A program made the position numbers and the translations under genes. 64,000 nt of DNA from Mangifera indica (taxonomy: Eukaryota; Streptophyta; Magnoliopsida; Sapindales; Anacardiaceae): contig NC_058146.1 of NCBI RefSeq assembly GCF_011075055.1, forward strand, positions 11,333,820 to 11,397,819, in the 5' to 3' direction. How positions within the stretch are numbered: position 1 is the first letter of the stretch; the number at the start of each line of letters is the position of its first letter. Below the pieces are notes generated by a model. That model worked only from the letters and a program-made list of their open reading frames with translations, searched no databases and was not told where the DNA came from. This document shows, in pieces, positions 12,395 through 23,615 of the stretch.

Positions 12395-12421
12395 CAATAA
12401 TAATAATAATAATAATAATAA
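12395..12421. repeat. (AAT)n microsatellite
   Basis: About nine AAT units close to the LTR start on the minus strand. Confidence 0.9.
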
Positions 12422-13427
12422 TTGAATTTTGGGTATTACAATTTTCCCCCCTAAAAAAAATTTTCGTCCTTGAAATTAGTACATACCTTAAACTTTAAAG
12501 AGCCAGGGATACATCTTTATTTTATTCTTCTTTTCCACATGACCTCGTTTCTTCTGAGTGATTATTCTTGTACATCTTTACCCAAGGGATAACTCTAGTC
12601 CTTAGAAATGAATCTTTTCTATCAATGATTTCCAATGTCTATCCTTATTCAACAAATCTTTTGAGGGTTGGTTAGGAGACTAACATACAGGGAGGGTCAT
12701 GCCAATAATTCCTCAACACCAAAATATAAAACACATTGCGACACCTTCAAAGACTTGGTGGCAAGGCCACACAATATGCAACCGCACTAATCTTTTCCAA
12801 ATTTCAAATGACCTATAAACTTAGCGCTTAGCTTACTTCTCTTGCTAAATCAAAAACCTCCCTTCTAAAGTCATATCCCTATAAAAACAAAATTTGAAAT
12901 TTGAAAATCTGATTCTCGCCTATAAAGATCAACATAAATCTTGTCTTTCTATAATAAACTTGATTTTATCAAAAGTAATTCGAACAAGCCTTGGTCCTAA
13001 AACTCAAATCTAACATACAATATTAGAGCGAAAATAGTTATTGCAAGCATACTTTATTACCAAAAGTGGTATTCAAAAAATCACCCAACTATATCCTTCT
13101 TCATGTATCGCTACAAAAATTATCCTTTAAATCACAATATCTTTTATTACTGTAACATCTCCTAACCAATAGGTGTGTTACAGAAAAATGGCAAGAGTTC
13201 CCCTATTTTTGAGGGCACAGAGAATTTTTTTTTTTAACTATGTCCTATAACACTCCTAATTAGCAATTCATACAAACCAGTCCTACCAACCGATTGGATT
13301 TTCATCAACTTAATCACAATTAACAAAATAAGTACATAATAATAACCATTATAAAAATTACCACCCACTGAAACTTTATAACCAATCTTCATGACTAGCC
13401 ATAGATATACACATATATAGATATAGA

Positions 13428-13449
13428 TATATATATATATATATATATA
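13428..13449. repeat. (AT)n microsatellite
   Basis: AT dinucleotide run inside the solo LTR. Confidence 0.9.
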
Positions 13450-14104
13450 CACAATCACATATTTACATATAGGAAATAAAATATATACATATCTACCAAT
13501 ATTTATATCAAGTATATATTTATGCATATATTCACATATACATCAAGATATATAAATCAACAAAAATATGGTGTCTTCCTCCTTTAACCTCATGTCTCAC
13601 TAGTGCTCCCTGGGAACCTTTGTTGCAACTCTTCACCTGTAAAATATTAAATTAAACGGAGTGAGCGACCATAGCTCATTAAGAAGATCATACCCAATAC
13701 TCAAAACATTTCATACCAGTACTAATCTCTTTCATACTCAGCGTGTCTGGGCTATTAACATACAAAATAATTGACACGAAACACGCATTAAACACATTTC
13801 ATAATTTTCTTCTTTAATCCATTTATTCATTTCCTTACTATACAAATATGATTCACTTGTATGATTTATGCATGTATGAGTCTCATGACTTTTCTATTTT
13901 CTGATCGTACATCTTTCTCAACTCTTTATTAGCCATATAGGCTTACATGCATGATTCTAATGCAAATGACTTTCATAAAATATTTGCTAATTTTTTCTTT
14001 TTTTTTTGTTTGTCAAATATTTTTATTGACCGATCTAGACTACATAAGACAGTACTCGCAGTCACCATACAAGGTACAATCCTCTCTTACACGCATATTT
14101 CTCT

Positions 14105-14240
14105 TTTTTCTTTTCTTTGTTGTCCACACAGTATAACTAACATCTTTATTTGTTGTCTACACAGTACAGCTAATATCTTTCTTTGTTGTCCACACAGTAC
14201 AACTGATATCTTTCTTTGTTGTCCACACAGTACAGCTCGC
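14105..14240. repeat. ~33-bp tandem repeat in solo LTR
   Basis: Four units of CTTTGTTGTCCACACAGTAC with variable linkers. They create an apparent ORF with repeated Cys-Cys-Pro-His, which I regard as an artefact of the repeat. Confidence 0.85.
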
Positions 14241-15509
14241 GTGTAAGAATTTTAAGTATGTTTTCTGCTTTTCTGTATCATATGAGTCATTATAAAACTA
14301 AAAACACTTGTTTTCCATTTTCTGAAAATATGCATAACTTAGAAAATGTTTTTCCTCCATCTTTATTTTTTTGAAATCATGCATATGTTATGATTCCTCA
14401 TGTATACATGTATAACCATAATATAAAATATGTTCATTCATTGTTTTCCCTTATTCTTTTCACTCCTTATCAAACATCATATTATTTTCTCATGCATTTA
14501 TATATATCTCATGCATCGAATTAATTTCAAAAAATACAATATAGGTTTAATATAAGGGTTATTACACATATCATGCACATAATTAAGCAAAATTAACCTA
14601 TATCACATAAAATGACACTTTTGTCCTTATGGCCAAAAGTTATATGTCTACCTATAGTGCAAATTATTCCATCAATTCATCATTTCTCACATACTCAATA
14701 CACAAAATCCATTAAGCTAACCCCAAAAATATGAAATGTCTAAAATACCCTTATGGCAAAAATTACTTCATAAGTCCTAATGAATTTCTTTATTCTTTTA
14801 AGCATAAATCGCCTTAATTCTAATACCTTACACACTTATATAAGTAAAGGTTATTTAAATAACTAAAATCGAATTACTTCAAGTATGTAAAGTATGAAAT
14901 TTTTACCTTTTATTTGCTAATTAGGTGATGTAAGCCTATCCTCCTTTTTTTCTTCTTCCTAGCAACCTTAATCAACCAAAAATATAATCATCCATCAAAA
15001 CTCTAAACTTGACATCTCTTAAAAATTAAACTTTTTACCTTAAAACTTACCAAAATTGATAGATCTACACTTTTAATAACTGGAAGCTCTGAAAATTAGA
15101 TGGTTTAGCTAGGTTTTTTGATGAATTTTGCTTGAAGGAAAAACTTTAGTTAAAATTATGGAGATTCTCAGCAAGGAAGAAGAAAATAAATAGTTGGTTG
15201 GTTTTATAAGCTTTTTGGACTAATTTACCTTTAACCTTTTCCAAAAATAACTATTTTATCCTTAACCAATTACTAAAAATCCTTAACACCATTATATAAT
15301 TTCAAGTGTGCCATTCAATTTACATTCCCACTTTGTCTCTTAAATCCTTTTAAAATGACCATTTTACCCCCTTTGAAAATTATTGCTCATTTAGTAGTTT
15401 TCTATAATTCTTTTATAATTTCTTTAAACAACAAGTTATAAAATCAACTCTAGGGGTAATTTTGGAAGTAGAGTGTACTAACATACTTGAATCCAAGTGT
15501 TACAATTAC

Positions 15510-16250
15510 TCTCTAGATCAAAGCTACAAGGAGACTCATAACCTTTACTCAAAATTTATCATATCAAATTATCTTTATTAGGCACACATCCATTTTTTAA
15601 ACCTCAAAATATCATTATCAAGAAAATTGAATTTCATTTTATTATATTTCTTTACTTCATCAACAATATTGAATAATAATTGATTTTTCTTTTAAGCCAC
15701 TTTAAATCTCTCAATCAGCATCAATTTTACCTTTATATTCAACAATAGACCACTTGACCACTTGTCTAACCAATACTACCTTGATGCCACACTTCCTCAA
15801 ACAATCCAAAATATGTTTTTGAGTAGGAATCAATTGTGTTATATCTCCTTATTACCTTCTACTAAGAGCATTAACTAAAACATTCGCTATCCTAATATGA
15901 TAATTGATATGACAATAATAATTCTTCACAAGTTCTAAACATTTATTCGTTTCAAATTATTCCTTTTGGGTGATCAACTACTTCAAGAATTGTTTTTTTA
16001 GTGCAACTCTCACATGTCTCCTTAAAAGATAATTCCTCTAGATTTTTAAAGTGGATATCATGACAACAAATTTCAAATCATGAGTCAGATCATTTCGTTC
16101 ATAGTTCTTAAATTACCTAAAAGCATAGACCACCACCTTGCATTAACACACATCCAAAACATGTCTTAGATGTATTACAATAAATAATGAAATCACCACT
16201 GCTGAAAGGAATTGTTAACATCAGTCAAAAATTAATTTTTTTTTCAACAA
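15510..16250 (-). pseudogene. Chromovirus RNase H fragment
   Basis: In broken frames on the minus strand: FGCVLMQGG near 16150, then NYHIRIANVLVNALSR near 15890-15850, matching the end of gypsy RNase H, and TQKHILDCLRKCGIKVV just after. These are in the expected order for a minus-strand element. Many stops are present. Confidence 0.65.
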
Positions 16251-16441
16251 ATAATACTAGAGAACTTCCAAGTAATCCATTAGGGTGAATGAAACTTTTA
16301 TCCAATAAATCCAATAATTAAATCTTTACATTATTTAACTCTCATTCTATAAAGAGCCATTAAAAATAAGAGTAGTCTCTAACACTCAGGCATTTGCAAA
16401 CTTATTTTCCTTCAAAGTGTAAACAAAACATGCCTTTTGAA

Positions 16442-16491
<50 letters not shown>

Positions 16492-17051
16492 TAGAAAACT
16501 TCTTAAATATAGAGATATCTTCCAAACAAGTCTCAACATGCCCATTTGATATTACACTAGCTAAAAATCCTTTGTAAAGCTTCATAAATATTTTCTTGCT
16601 TTAATGGCAAAAACTGAGGTAATATTAGAAATTCACTTTCCTTGAATCAAAATTCTACTTCCCTAGACTATTGAAGCACAACTTCGTTATAAAAAGAATT
16701 CATTCTAGCATGATACATTGCTAACCAATCCATCCTTATACCACTATAACCTCAAAAGTTGTTGATGTCTAATGATACCATATCTATATTGAATTCCTTA
16801 CCATTGGAATTAACCATGCAAGTTTTATAAATCATATATTAATATATCAACAATGCTATGTAGAATATATACCATAAACCAAGATATATATTGTAACTTC
16901 AAGTATTATATAAAAAATCCGAAATAAATCTTATTGGATCTAATTCTAAAATCCTTAATCTCACCATTCTTTAATGAGCTACTAGATTCATGCCTTAAAC
17001 TTATTAAAACATAATACCTATTTCCTTAAAGTCTACAGAATCATATCCTAA
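16251..17051. other. Decayed retroelement DNA with microsatellite
   Basis: No readable domain. It contains a compound (CA)n(TA)n microsatellite at 16456-16491. It lies between the RNase H fragment and the primer-binding-like site, so gag/RT relics are expected but not recognisable. Confidence 0.4.
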
Positions 17052-17063
17052 GCTTTGATACCA
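17052..17063 (-). other. Primer-binding-like site
   Basis: TGGTATCAAAGC on the minus strand, one change from the initiator Met-tRNA primer site, four bases from the palindromic element that starts at 17068. Confidence 0.55.
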
Positions 17064-17067
17064 CATT

Positions 17068-17652
17068 TGTAATATCTTTGGTCCAATAACATGACCCATT
17101 GTCAAGATATTGTCCACTTTGAACACACAGTCCATTATGGTTTTGCTTCTGGGCTTTGCAACCTAAAACACATCTTAACAATTTAAGGAGCTTTTGGGCC
17201 ATTTAACTAGTCAAATTCTCTTACCCTTAAACGATGTGGGATACATAAACAAAGTACATACAGACCTAACATCTCTTTCATACTTTGTCAATATGGGATT
17301 TACCTAAGGGTATCACCTATTATATAATGGCTCTGCGTGTCCTCTTGAAGGATGATAAGGCAAACCTCAACGAGGACGCTGAGTCTCGTAAGGAGGGGTG
17401 TATGTGATACCCTTAGGCAAATCCCATATTGGTAAAGCATGGGAGACATGTTGCGTATGTATGTACTTTGTCTATGTATCCCATATCAGTTAGGGGTGAA
17501 AGAATTTGATTGGTTAAATAGTTTGTGAGCTCTTTAAACCATTAAGATATGTTTTAGGTTGCAAAGTCCAGAAGCAAAACCATTATGGATTGTGTCTCCA
17601 AAGTAGACAATATCTTAACAGTAGGTCAAGTTATTGGACTAGGGATGTTATA
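17068..17652. repeat. 585-bp near-palindrome (LTR/MITE-like)
   Basis: Left arm 17068-17316 and right arm 17404-17652 are imperfect inverted repeats of about 249 bp with an 87-bp loop. Left end TGTAATATCTTTGGTCCAAT pairs with the right-end complement TATAACATCCCTAGTCCAAT; inner ends pair as CCTAAGGGTATCAC and GTGATACCCTTAGG. I see no flanking duplication. It resembles a widespread plant repeat with ATGTGGGATAC arms. Confidence 0.8.
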
Positions 17653-18560
17653 GGTCCATAATACTTATCATAATGAATCTCAATGCTAAGAATAAATTAT
17701 ATATCTTCACATTAAAGTTAGGAGCAAGAATTGGTTTTGGTCTCAATAACAAATCAGTACAAATGCTATCGACTTAGGTAACCATATAATGAAGATACAT
17801 GTACTCCAACTGATCTTCATAGACCCATACTTGCTTAGTTAGTTCTTTATGAAGTCATGTAAAGTTACAACATTATTTTATATAACATACCATTGTCAAG
17901 AAGTTTTGTTTAATCATAAATAAACTTTTTTAGTTTGTAGTCTAAAAGTTTCTTTAATCTTCAAACTAATCTGATTGCATCATATAAACTTCTTCATTAG
18001 GACATCTATTCAAAATGATAATTCTGACATCCATCTGGTAAAGTTCTAAGTAAAAGACTATCTTTTATTCTACCTTTTGAAGTCTTTTTTGAAGTTGTGA
18101 ACCTCATTGCAAATTACAAATTTATCACTTAGCTCTATAAAACCGTATACCTCATTTAGGAGCAAAAATATTTTGAGGAGAATCCTTATCATATCTATAG
18201 TAGAACAAACTTATAGTAGTGAATTATATATCTAACCTTTGCACAAGGTTATTTGAGTCCATGTCAAGAAGAACTTAAATTTTTAGACAAAACCACTACG
18301 TACCCCTACTCCAAAACAAATTACGAATATGGATGTATTGTTACCTTTATAAATATTAACCATGTCATAAGATGTGACAAAATAGTACATGAATCTTAGA
18401 AACTCAAGTAACAAGGAACATACTCATAACCTAGGTCTTATCCCATTTTCCAATAGGGATATTTCAAGCACAACAAACTAGGGTACCATCTTTAACAATA
18501 ATATAGAAATCATTATTGGTCTAATCTCTCACTTTAACACCCATGAGACCAAAATGACTC
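17653..18560 (-). pseudogene. Copia pol remnant (RT)
   Basis: On the minus strand around 18045-17900 the frame reads YQMDVR, then NEEVYMMQSD and KKSLFMIKQNF, the copia RT region in order. The rest is too decayed to assign. It is interrupted upstream by the solo LTR at 18815. Confidence 0.5.
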
Positions 18561-18814
18561 TATCCTTGAAAATTTACGATCTCATGAACTAGATGCATGT
18601 GTTATAGGGTACCTAGTACCCAACATAAAAGAACTATGCATCCTAGGTGAAGGTAACTCTATACTTTTCAAAATAGTTTTTCGCATACCACAAAAAAAAT
18701 ATGTCCAAAATTACCATGGTCACCAAAAGACCTTATTAACACATTTGGTAAAGAATTCCACCACATGACATTCTAGAAAAATTATCCTTCACCATTTAAC
18801 GATTGTGACCAAAT

Positions 18815-20327
18815 TGTTAGAGTGGTGCCCTAAAACCAATCATCACAATTGATATTCAATGTAATCTTTGAGATTTAATTAATAAAATGACATTTATATT
18901 ATTGGTATTTTATTTAAAATAGATAATTATCTTAAGAATAGTTTAATTGTAACAAAGGTATCAATGTTTAGCACTTGATTGTGGAAACCCTATATACACA
19001 TTAGGTGGTTGTTCTTAAAATGTCTGTAACTTTGATATTGTCATGATAAAAGGCACAGGTAATAGTGATAGAGTTATCATAGCGTTGACCAATCTCATCA
19101 TAAAATGATGATAGTTCTCATGTATCAAAATTGTTTATTGACAACTTAGTGCAACATATGAGTGTACATTATAGATGTGTCTACTGGACAAATCTACAAA
19201 GAGGATTTCATATGGATGGGTGCTCTATTATCCACGAAAAATATCCTCTTAGTGAAATGAGGTACATGTGATCCTTAGACTTAAGTTCACTAGATCATCT
19301 TATATAAGAATTGATATGGTTTGACACTAACCCAATATAGTCTAGTTAAAGAATTACCATAAAATTGATAATTGGCCATACCAAGATTTGTACAAAAAGT
19401 TATGGTGGATCAATAAAAGATTCACCACTCCCAAGCATGAGAGTTGATATCTTAGTTAGGGCATACTAATGGATGTCAATGACTAACTAAATCTATGACC
19501 ATAATAGGATTAAGTTGATACTTAATTCAATATTATATGATCATTGATAGAAGTTAATCTATGTAATTTAAGGAGCCTTAAGGGAGACACTTAATCTATA
19601 CCTTAGCCTCAAAGAGATATCATATGACGAAAAGACCGAATTATATAAGTAACCATATCACTGATAGGTTAAAAAAGTTACATACTAACTTCTACTAATT
19701 AAGTAGCCATGATGATTTGTTAAAGGCTAATTTTAGTTTGTGTTTGGATGGATACGGAGTTGAAAGCCTAATATGAATTTGATCACTATCAATTTAGTGA
19801 ACATTCTATGGGTCACACACAAAAGGAGTTGATAAAGTCTGAGGGCATAAAGATTGTCAAAGTTAGATTTGGTCCAGATTCTAGATGAAGAATTTAGAGC
19901 TTTGGAAAGATTTGTGGACCTAAAGTATATTTTAATGTACTTTGGGACCTCAATGTAATAATCCTAATTTATTTGGGTGTATGCAAGAATTGGTAGGACT
20001 GAGTTGGATTAACTCAAATCCACATCACCTAATTTAAAATTGAAATTATGATAATGATATGATTTTATCCTATTGTAACTAAGGCAATAATCCCATAATT
20101 ATGGGTTGAATGCCAGAAATAATGAGAATTAAATGGAAAAAATATACATATTAAATATGTTGATAGAATTTATAGCTTATGTGAGTTATACATATGCATG
20201 CATGAGTGAGACAATTCACACCCAAATAGTGTCCTCTCAAGACATCCATGAGTTTCAGGTGTCTATGGTTGTGTCACTTGAGACATATTCAAGTCCCAAA
20301 TGAGACATGTGTTTGTGTGTGTATGTA

Positions 20328-20370
<43 letters not shown>

Positions 20371-20703
20371 TATCCTCTTGCTTTAAACCTACAGTGTTTT
20401 ATTTTACATATAACTTTAGCTATTGAGTAAGATTTTTTCCTTCCCTCTCACCACAAAATTGTTCTCGAGTTCTAGGAAGCCTTGAGCATAGTTAAGCCTT
20501 CATTATTATTGGTTCATGTGGATATTAAAGAGTTGGCCTGTGCTTGGTCCTGAAAGCACGACTTTTCTCCATCAGAGAAAGACGAAGGAGACATATATGC
20601 AGGTATATCTTATTAACTCCTTATATGTGTTATAACATATGTTTATGTTATTTGATCATTTTTAAATTATTATTCCATTTTCGAATGCTACAAAATCCTT
20701 ACA
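18815..20703 (+). mobile_element. Copia-type solo LTR, 1.9 kb
   Basis: Starts TGTTAGAGTGGTGCCCTAAA, a familiar plant copia LTR start, and ends CAAAATCCTTACA. A 5-bp duplication, CAAAT, is at 18810-18814 and 20704-20708. No coding domain lies inside. A related LTR in the opposite orientation lies at about 21.6-22.95 kb. Confidence 0.65.
20334..20367. repeat. (TA)n microsatellite
   Basis: TA dinucleotide run inside the solo LTR. Confidence 0.9.
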
Positions 20704-20708
20704 CAAAT

Positions 20709-21600
20709 ATCCCTTTGAAAATGTCTTAATAAAAGATCACATAAAATCATCTCTAATTCTAATATTTTATTCCAAAATAAGAGCTCGTTACATTATAAGG
20801 TCCTAGAATCATTAAAATTTCCACAAAAAAACTCATTATGCCAAACTTCAATATCCATATTGTTTTCAACTTTTAATTTGGACTCCCACTTACTTAGTCA
20901 TCATCTGTTGACCAACATTATATTTTTAAAAAATAGGAAACCTTGGAAAAGTCATATCCTTTTCCAAAGTTATATTACTCATTAACTGAGAAACTCTAAT
21001 ATTGTTAGATGTTTTATCCATCTGACTAACTCAGGGAACAAACTCCTTAATATTTATGGTTTAAGGCAAACCATCATTGTGGTAGCTGACAATATATATA
21101 TATATAGCAAGTAATATCAACTCTTTAGATTTCTCCCACTCAAAATAAAAATCCTTTAAATTCAAATGAACTTCATCGTTATGCTTGGGAGGTTCATGTA
21201 CTCATATGGCAAAATTTATTTCTTTGATATATAGTGCATAATTAATATCATTCCTCCAACTTTAAAAGTTGGAGTCAATCAAAACTTTTATTGTGGCATA
21301 TTTTACTGTTATTTACTATAATATAGTCTATCAAGTAATAGAATGCAATAAAGCAACATCATTAGCAATAAATAGCTTCAAAACTTTATAAGCTATTCTG
21401 TATGAGGATTCTTGACACATCATCATAAATTCCTTTTTAGGCAAAGAATATGACATGCAATTAAAGCTCCCTAAGCATAAGGTTACCATTAATAAAGACA
21501 CGTAACTTTGGAAAGTCTATCCCTTTTGAGAAGATAAACCCTTCAGATTACTGTTAATTCTTAAAAATATGAAATATATACGTTAATTGAAGAATCACAA
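20709..21600. other. No recognised feature
   Basis: AT-rich DNA with stops in every frame; a short TA run is at 21090-21106. It is probably retroelement-derived. Confidence 0.4.
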
Positions 21601-22960
21601 CCATCTTAGTGTTAGGTTCTTGGGTTGTCGACAACTAGCAATGTGACAGAATTTAAAAATTTATAAAACAAAGAATCCCAAAAACTTCAGTCAAAATACC
21701 CATTTTGAACATATGATTCATGAATATGTTATTAACATACATAGTGTGTTAATCAAATTTATACCTGTGTTAATGACTCATTTGTCTTTTTTACATGGTA
21801 AGAGAAGACATTATCTAACCTTCAAGAGGCAGTACCCTGATATCTATGCAAAACATGAACTTGATTAAAGGCTTATTCAATCATGAAAGGTTGCTAGGGC
21901 TTTGTGATTAAATATGTGTGTACTTGAGAAATAGTAAGCGGCTAGGGTTTTGCCAAAATAAACTTTTTTTTTTTACTTTTCTCACGAATGCACATCAATT
22001 TATATAATTTAAATGTTTGGAATAGCTAACATTTTAACATAGAATGACCATGCCTTTCCTTACGGTGGTGCACGACTAGTAATCACCATGTACAGTTGTG
22101 CCTGGTTAAGGAAAAGTCAAACTAGACTATTTCAACCTATTGGACAAGTCTAATTCATTCATAATCTCATTCTCATTTCCAAATACCAAGATTATCATCA
22201 AATAACCCTTGCCTTCGAGTTTCGATTTACTTTTATGTGCTTGTGACCCTTAAGCTTTTTATTAAATTGTTAGTGCTTGGATTCGATCGAATCAAGCCCA
22301 AACAAAGATTGGCCTTTAGTAAGGTATCATGGCCACTCAGTTAAAAAAGTGTCAATAGACATCTCTTAAGTTTTTACAATATCATGGTAACGTGCAATTT
22401 AATCTCTTTGTCAACCAATATCTCTCAAGGCTAAAACATAAAATTATGTCTATATTAGTAGCTCTTTGATATGAATAAATACACATCAATAACCAACCTA
22501 GATCATGTTGTGACCTAATTCCACTGTAGCAATGGATTCAAGTAGTCATAGATATCTTTTTGTATTCCATGTAAGATATCTTCTCCTATGCTCGATAATG
22601 ATAAATCTTTTATTATTCAACCATGGCCTCAATGTATCTCACGATGAGGCCAATCACTACATTTATGGTTACCCTAGTTATGGTGACATATTGGATAGTG
22701 CCAAACCATACTAATCCCTACATGAGATAGTCTGACAACTTTAAGTCAAAGGATCACATACACCTATGGTATTTAGAGGTATTTATTCTATACACACTAG
22801 AGAACCATCCATATAGATATTATCTTGTTGGCTTCGCCCGATGAACACATCTATAACATACACCAATCTTTACGCTAAGTTGTTTATGAATAACTTTAAC
22901 ACATTAGTATTATCTGACATTAAGATATTCTCATCATTAGTATAAGTGCCTTTGATCATA
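21600..22960 (-). repeat. Copia LTR remnant, minus orientation
   Basis: The reverse complement of about 22.95-22.2 kb aligns by eye to 19.08-19.8 kb of the solo LTR (ATAGATGTGT, TGTGATCCTTTGACTTAA, ATATGGATGG and others in order). Its start is missing and its end is diffuse. Confidence 0.5.
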
Positions 22961-22989
22961 GTAATGTTGAGATTATAGATATTTCTAAA

Positions 22990-23615
22990 ATAACCATTTA
23001 ATATATGTGTAGGGTTCTTACAATCCTAAGCATATACAACTCCTCAAAAGACTTCTCCTTTTTGTTTAGGTTGAAATTCGTGATGAAATTAGCCCATGAC
23101 TTAGGGAGAGATTGCAACACTAGGTTAGTGACAAGCTCATTGTTTATGATGAAACCCAATCTTAGCAATCTTTTGATGTAACTAATTATCTTAACCACAC
23201 GAGGGCTAGTTTGGCTTTCCTCAAAAAGTTTACAATCAAATAATGCACTTAACACATTATATCATTCGACCCCCGCATAAGTGACATACAACTTAGAAGG
23301 TGTGCAAAGATAGATGGCACATTTATCTTCTCATGTTGTTTCTAAATCTCAAGTGACATGGAAGTTAGTATGAGGCACTAAACCTTCATGAAATCATGCA
23401 AATACTTGTTAAAATAATCTTCTTACTTTTGGGTGGCATTGGGATTAAGCTTATAGGGTAACGACCCCTTAAGGATATACAACCTCTTTTATTAACATAG
23501 TATAATCCAAAGATTTTGGTACTAGTTAGTGAAATTGCTTCCAGCAAACCTATTTCTTTATCGAAAATTGATTTATAAGTCAATGTTGACATGGTGATTA
23601 TTATATACAATTACA
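22990..23615 (-). pseudogene. Copia gag fragment
   Basis: Reading from 23600 downwards in shifted frames gives NLWIILC, KRLYILKGSLP and NKYLHDFM. Then 23255-22998 is open for 85 codons with LLRLGFIINNELVTNLVLQS and LPKSWANFITNFNLNKKEK, the conserved copia gag (UBN2/retrotran_gag) segment. Several stops in the first half. No zinc knuckle follows; LTR-like DNA does, so the pol part was deleted. Confidence 0.8.

Larger units (their letters stand above)
2570..12440 (-). mobile_element. Older chromovirus 3' LTR, interrupted
   Basis: On the minus strand a G-rich tract (about 12451-12441) runs into TGTAATACCCAAAATTC at 12440, the classic polypurine tract to LTR junction of plant chromoviruses. The LTR then extends to lower coordinates through AT-rich DNA. 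It is split by the gypsy element at 3418-10170 and seems to resume at 3412 down to about 2570. The far end was not found, so the left limit is approximate. Confidence 0.45.
13151..15504. mobile_element. Solo LTR, 2.35 kb
   Basis: Begins TGTAACATCTCC and ends CCAAGTGTTACA, with a perfect 5-bp duplication, ATTAC, at 13146-13150 and 15505-15509. The inside has plant chromovirus LTR text (GGAGTGAGCGACCATAGCTC) and no coding domain. It is probably the product of LTR-LTR recombination. It interrupts the older chromovirus internal region. Orientation is most likely minus. Confidence 0.75.
12441..17067 (-). mobile_element. Chromovirus internal region, mostly deleted
   Basis: Between the polypurine tract near 12445 and a primer-binding-like site at 17052-17063 (TGGTATCAAAGC on the minus strand) lies only about 2.3 kb of internal DNA once the solo LTR is removed. 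It retains RNase H text and the region just before the polypurine tract. Most of gag, RT and integrase is gone or unreadable. The 5' LTR is not clearly present: a palindromic sequence starts at 17068 instead. Confidence 0.5.

Noticed and set aside
13947..14246. Repetitive frame with Cys-Cys-Pro-His motifs
   Set aside because: Produced by a 33-bp tandem repeat inside a solo LTR; no start context or homologue.
17068..17652. Cassandra-type TRIM with 5S rRNA sequence
   Set aside because: No 5S rRNA box motifs could be found in the arms or loop.
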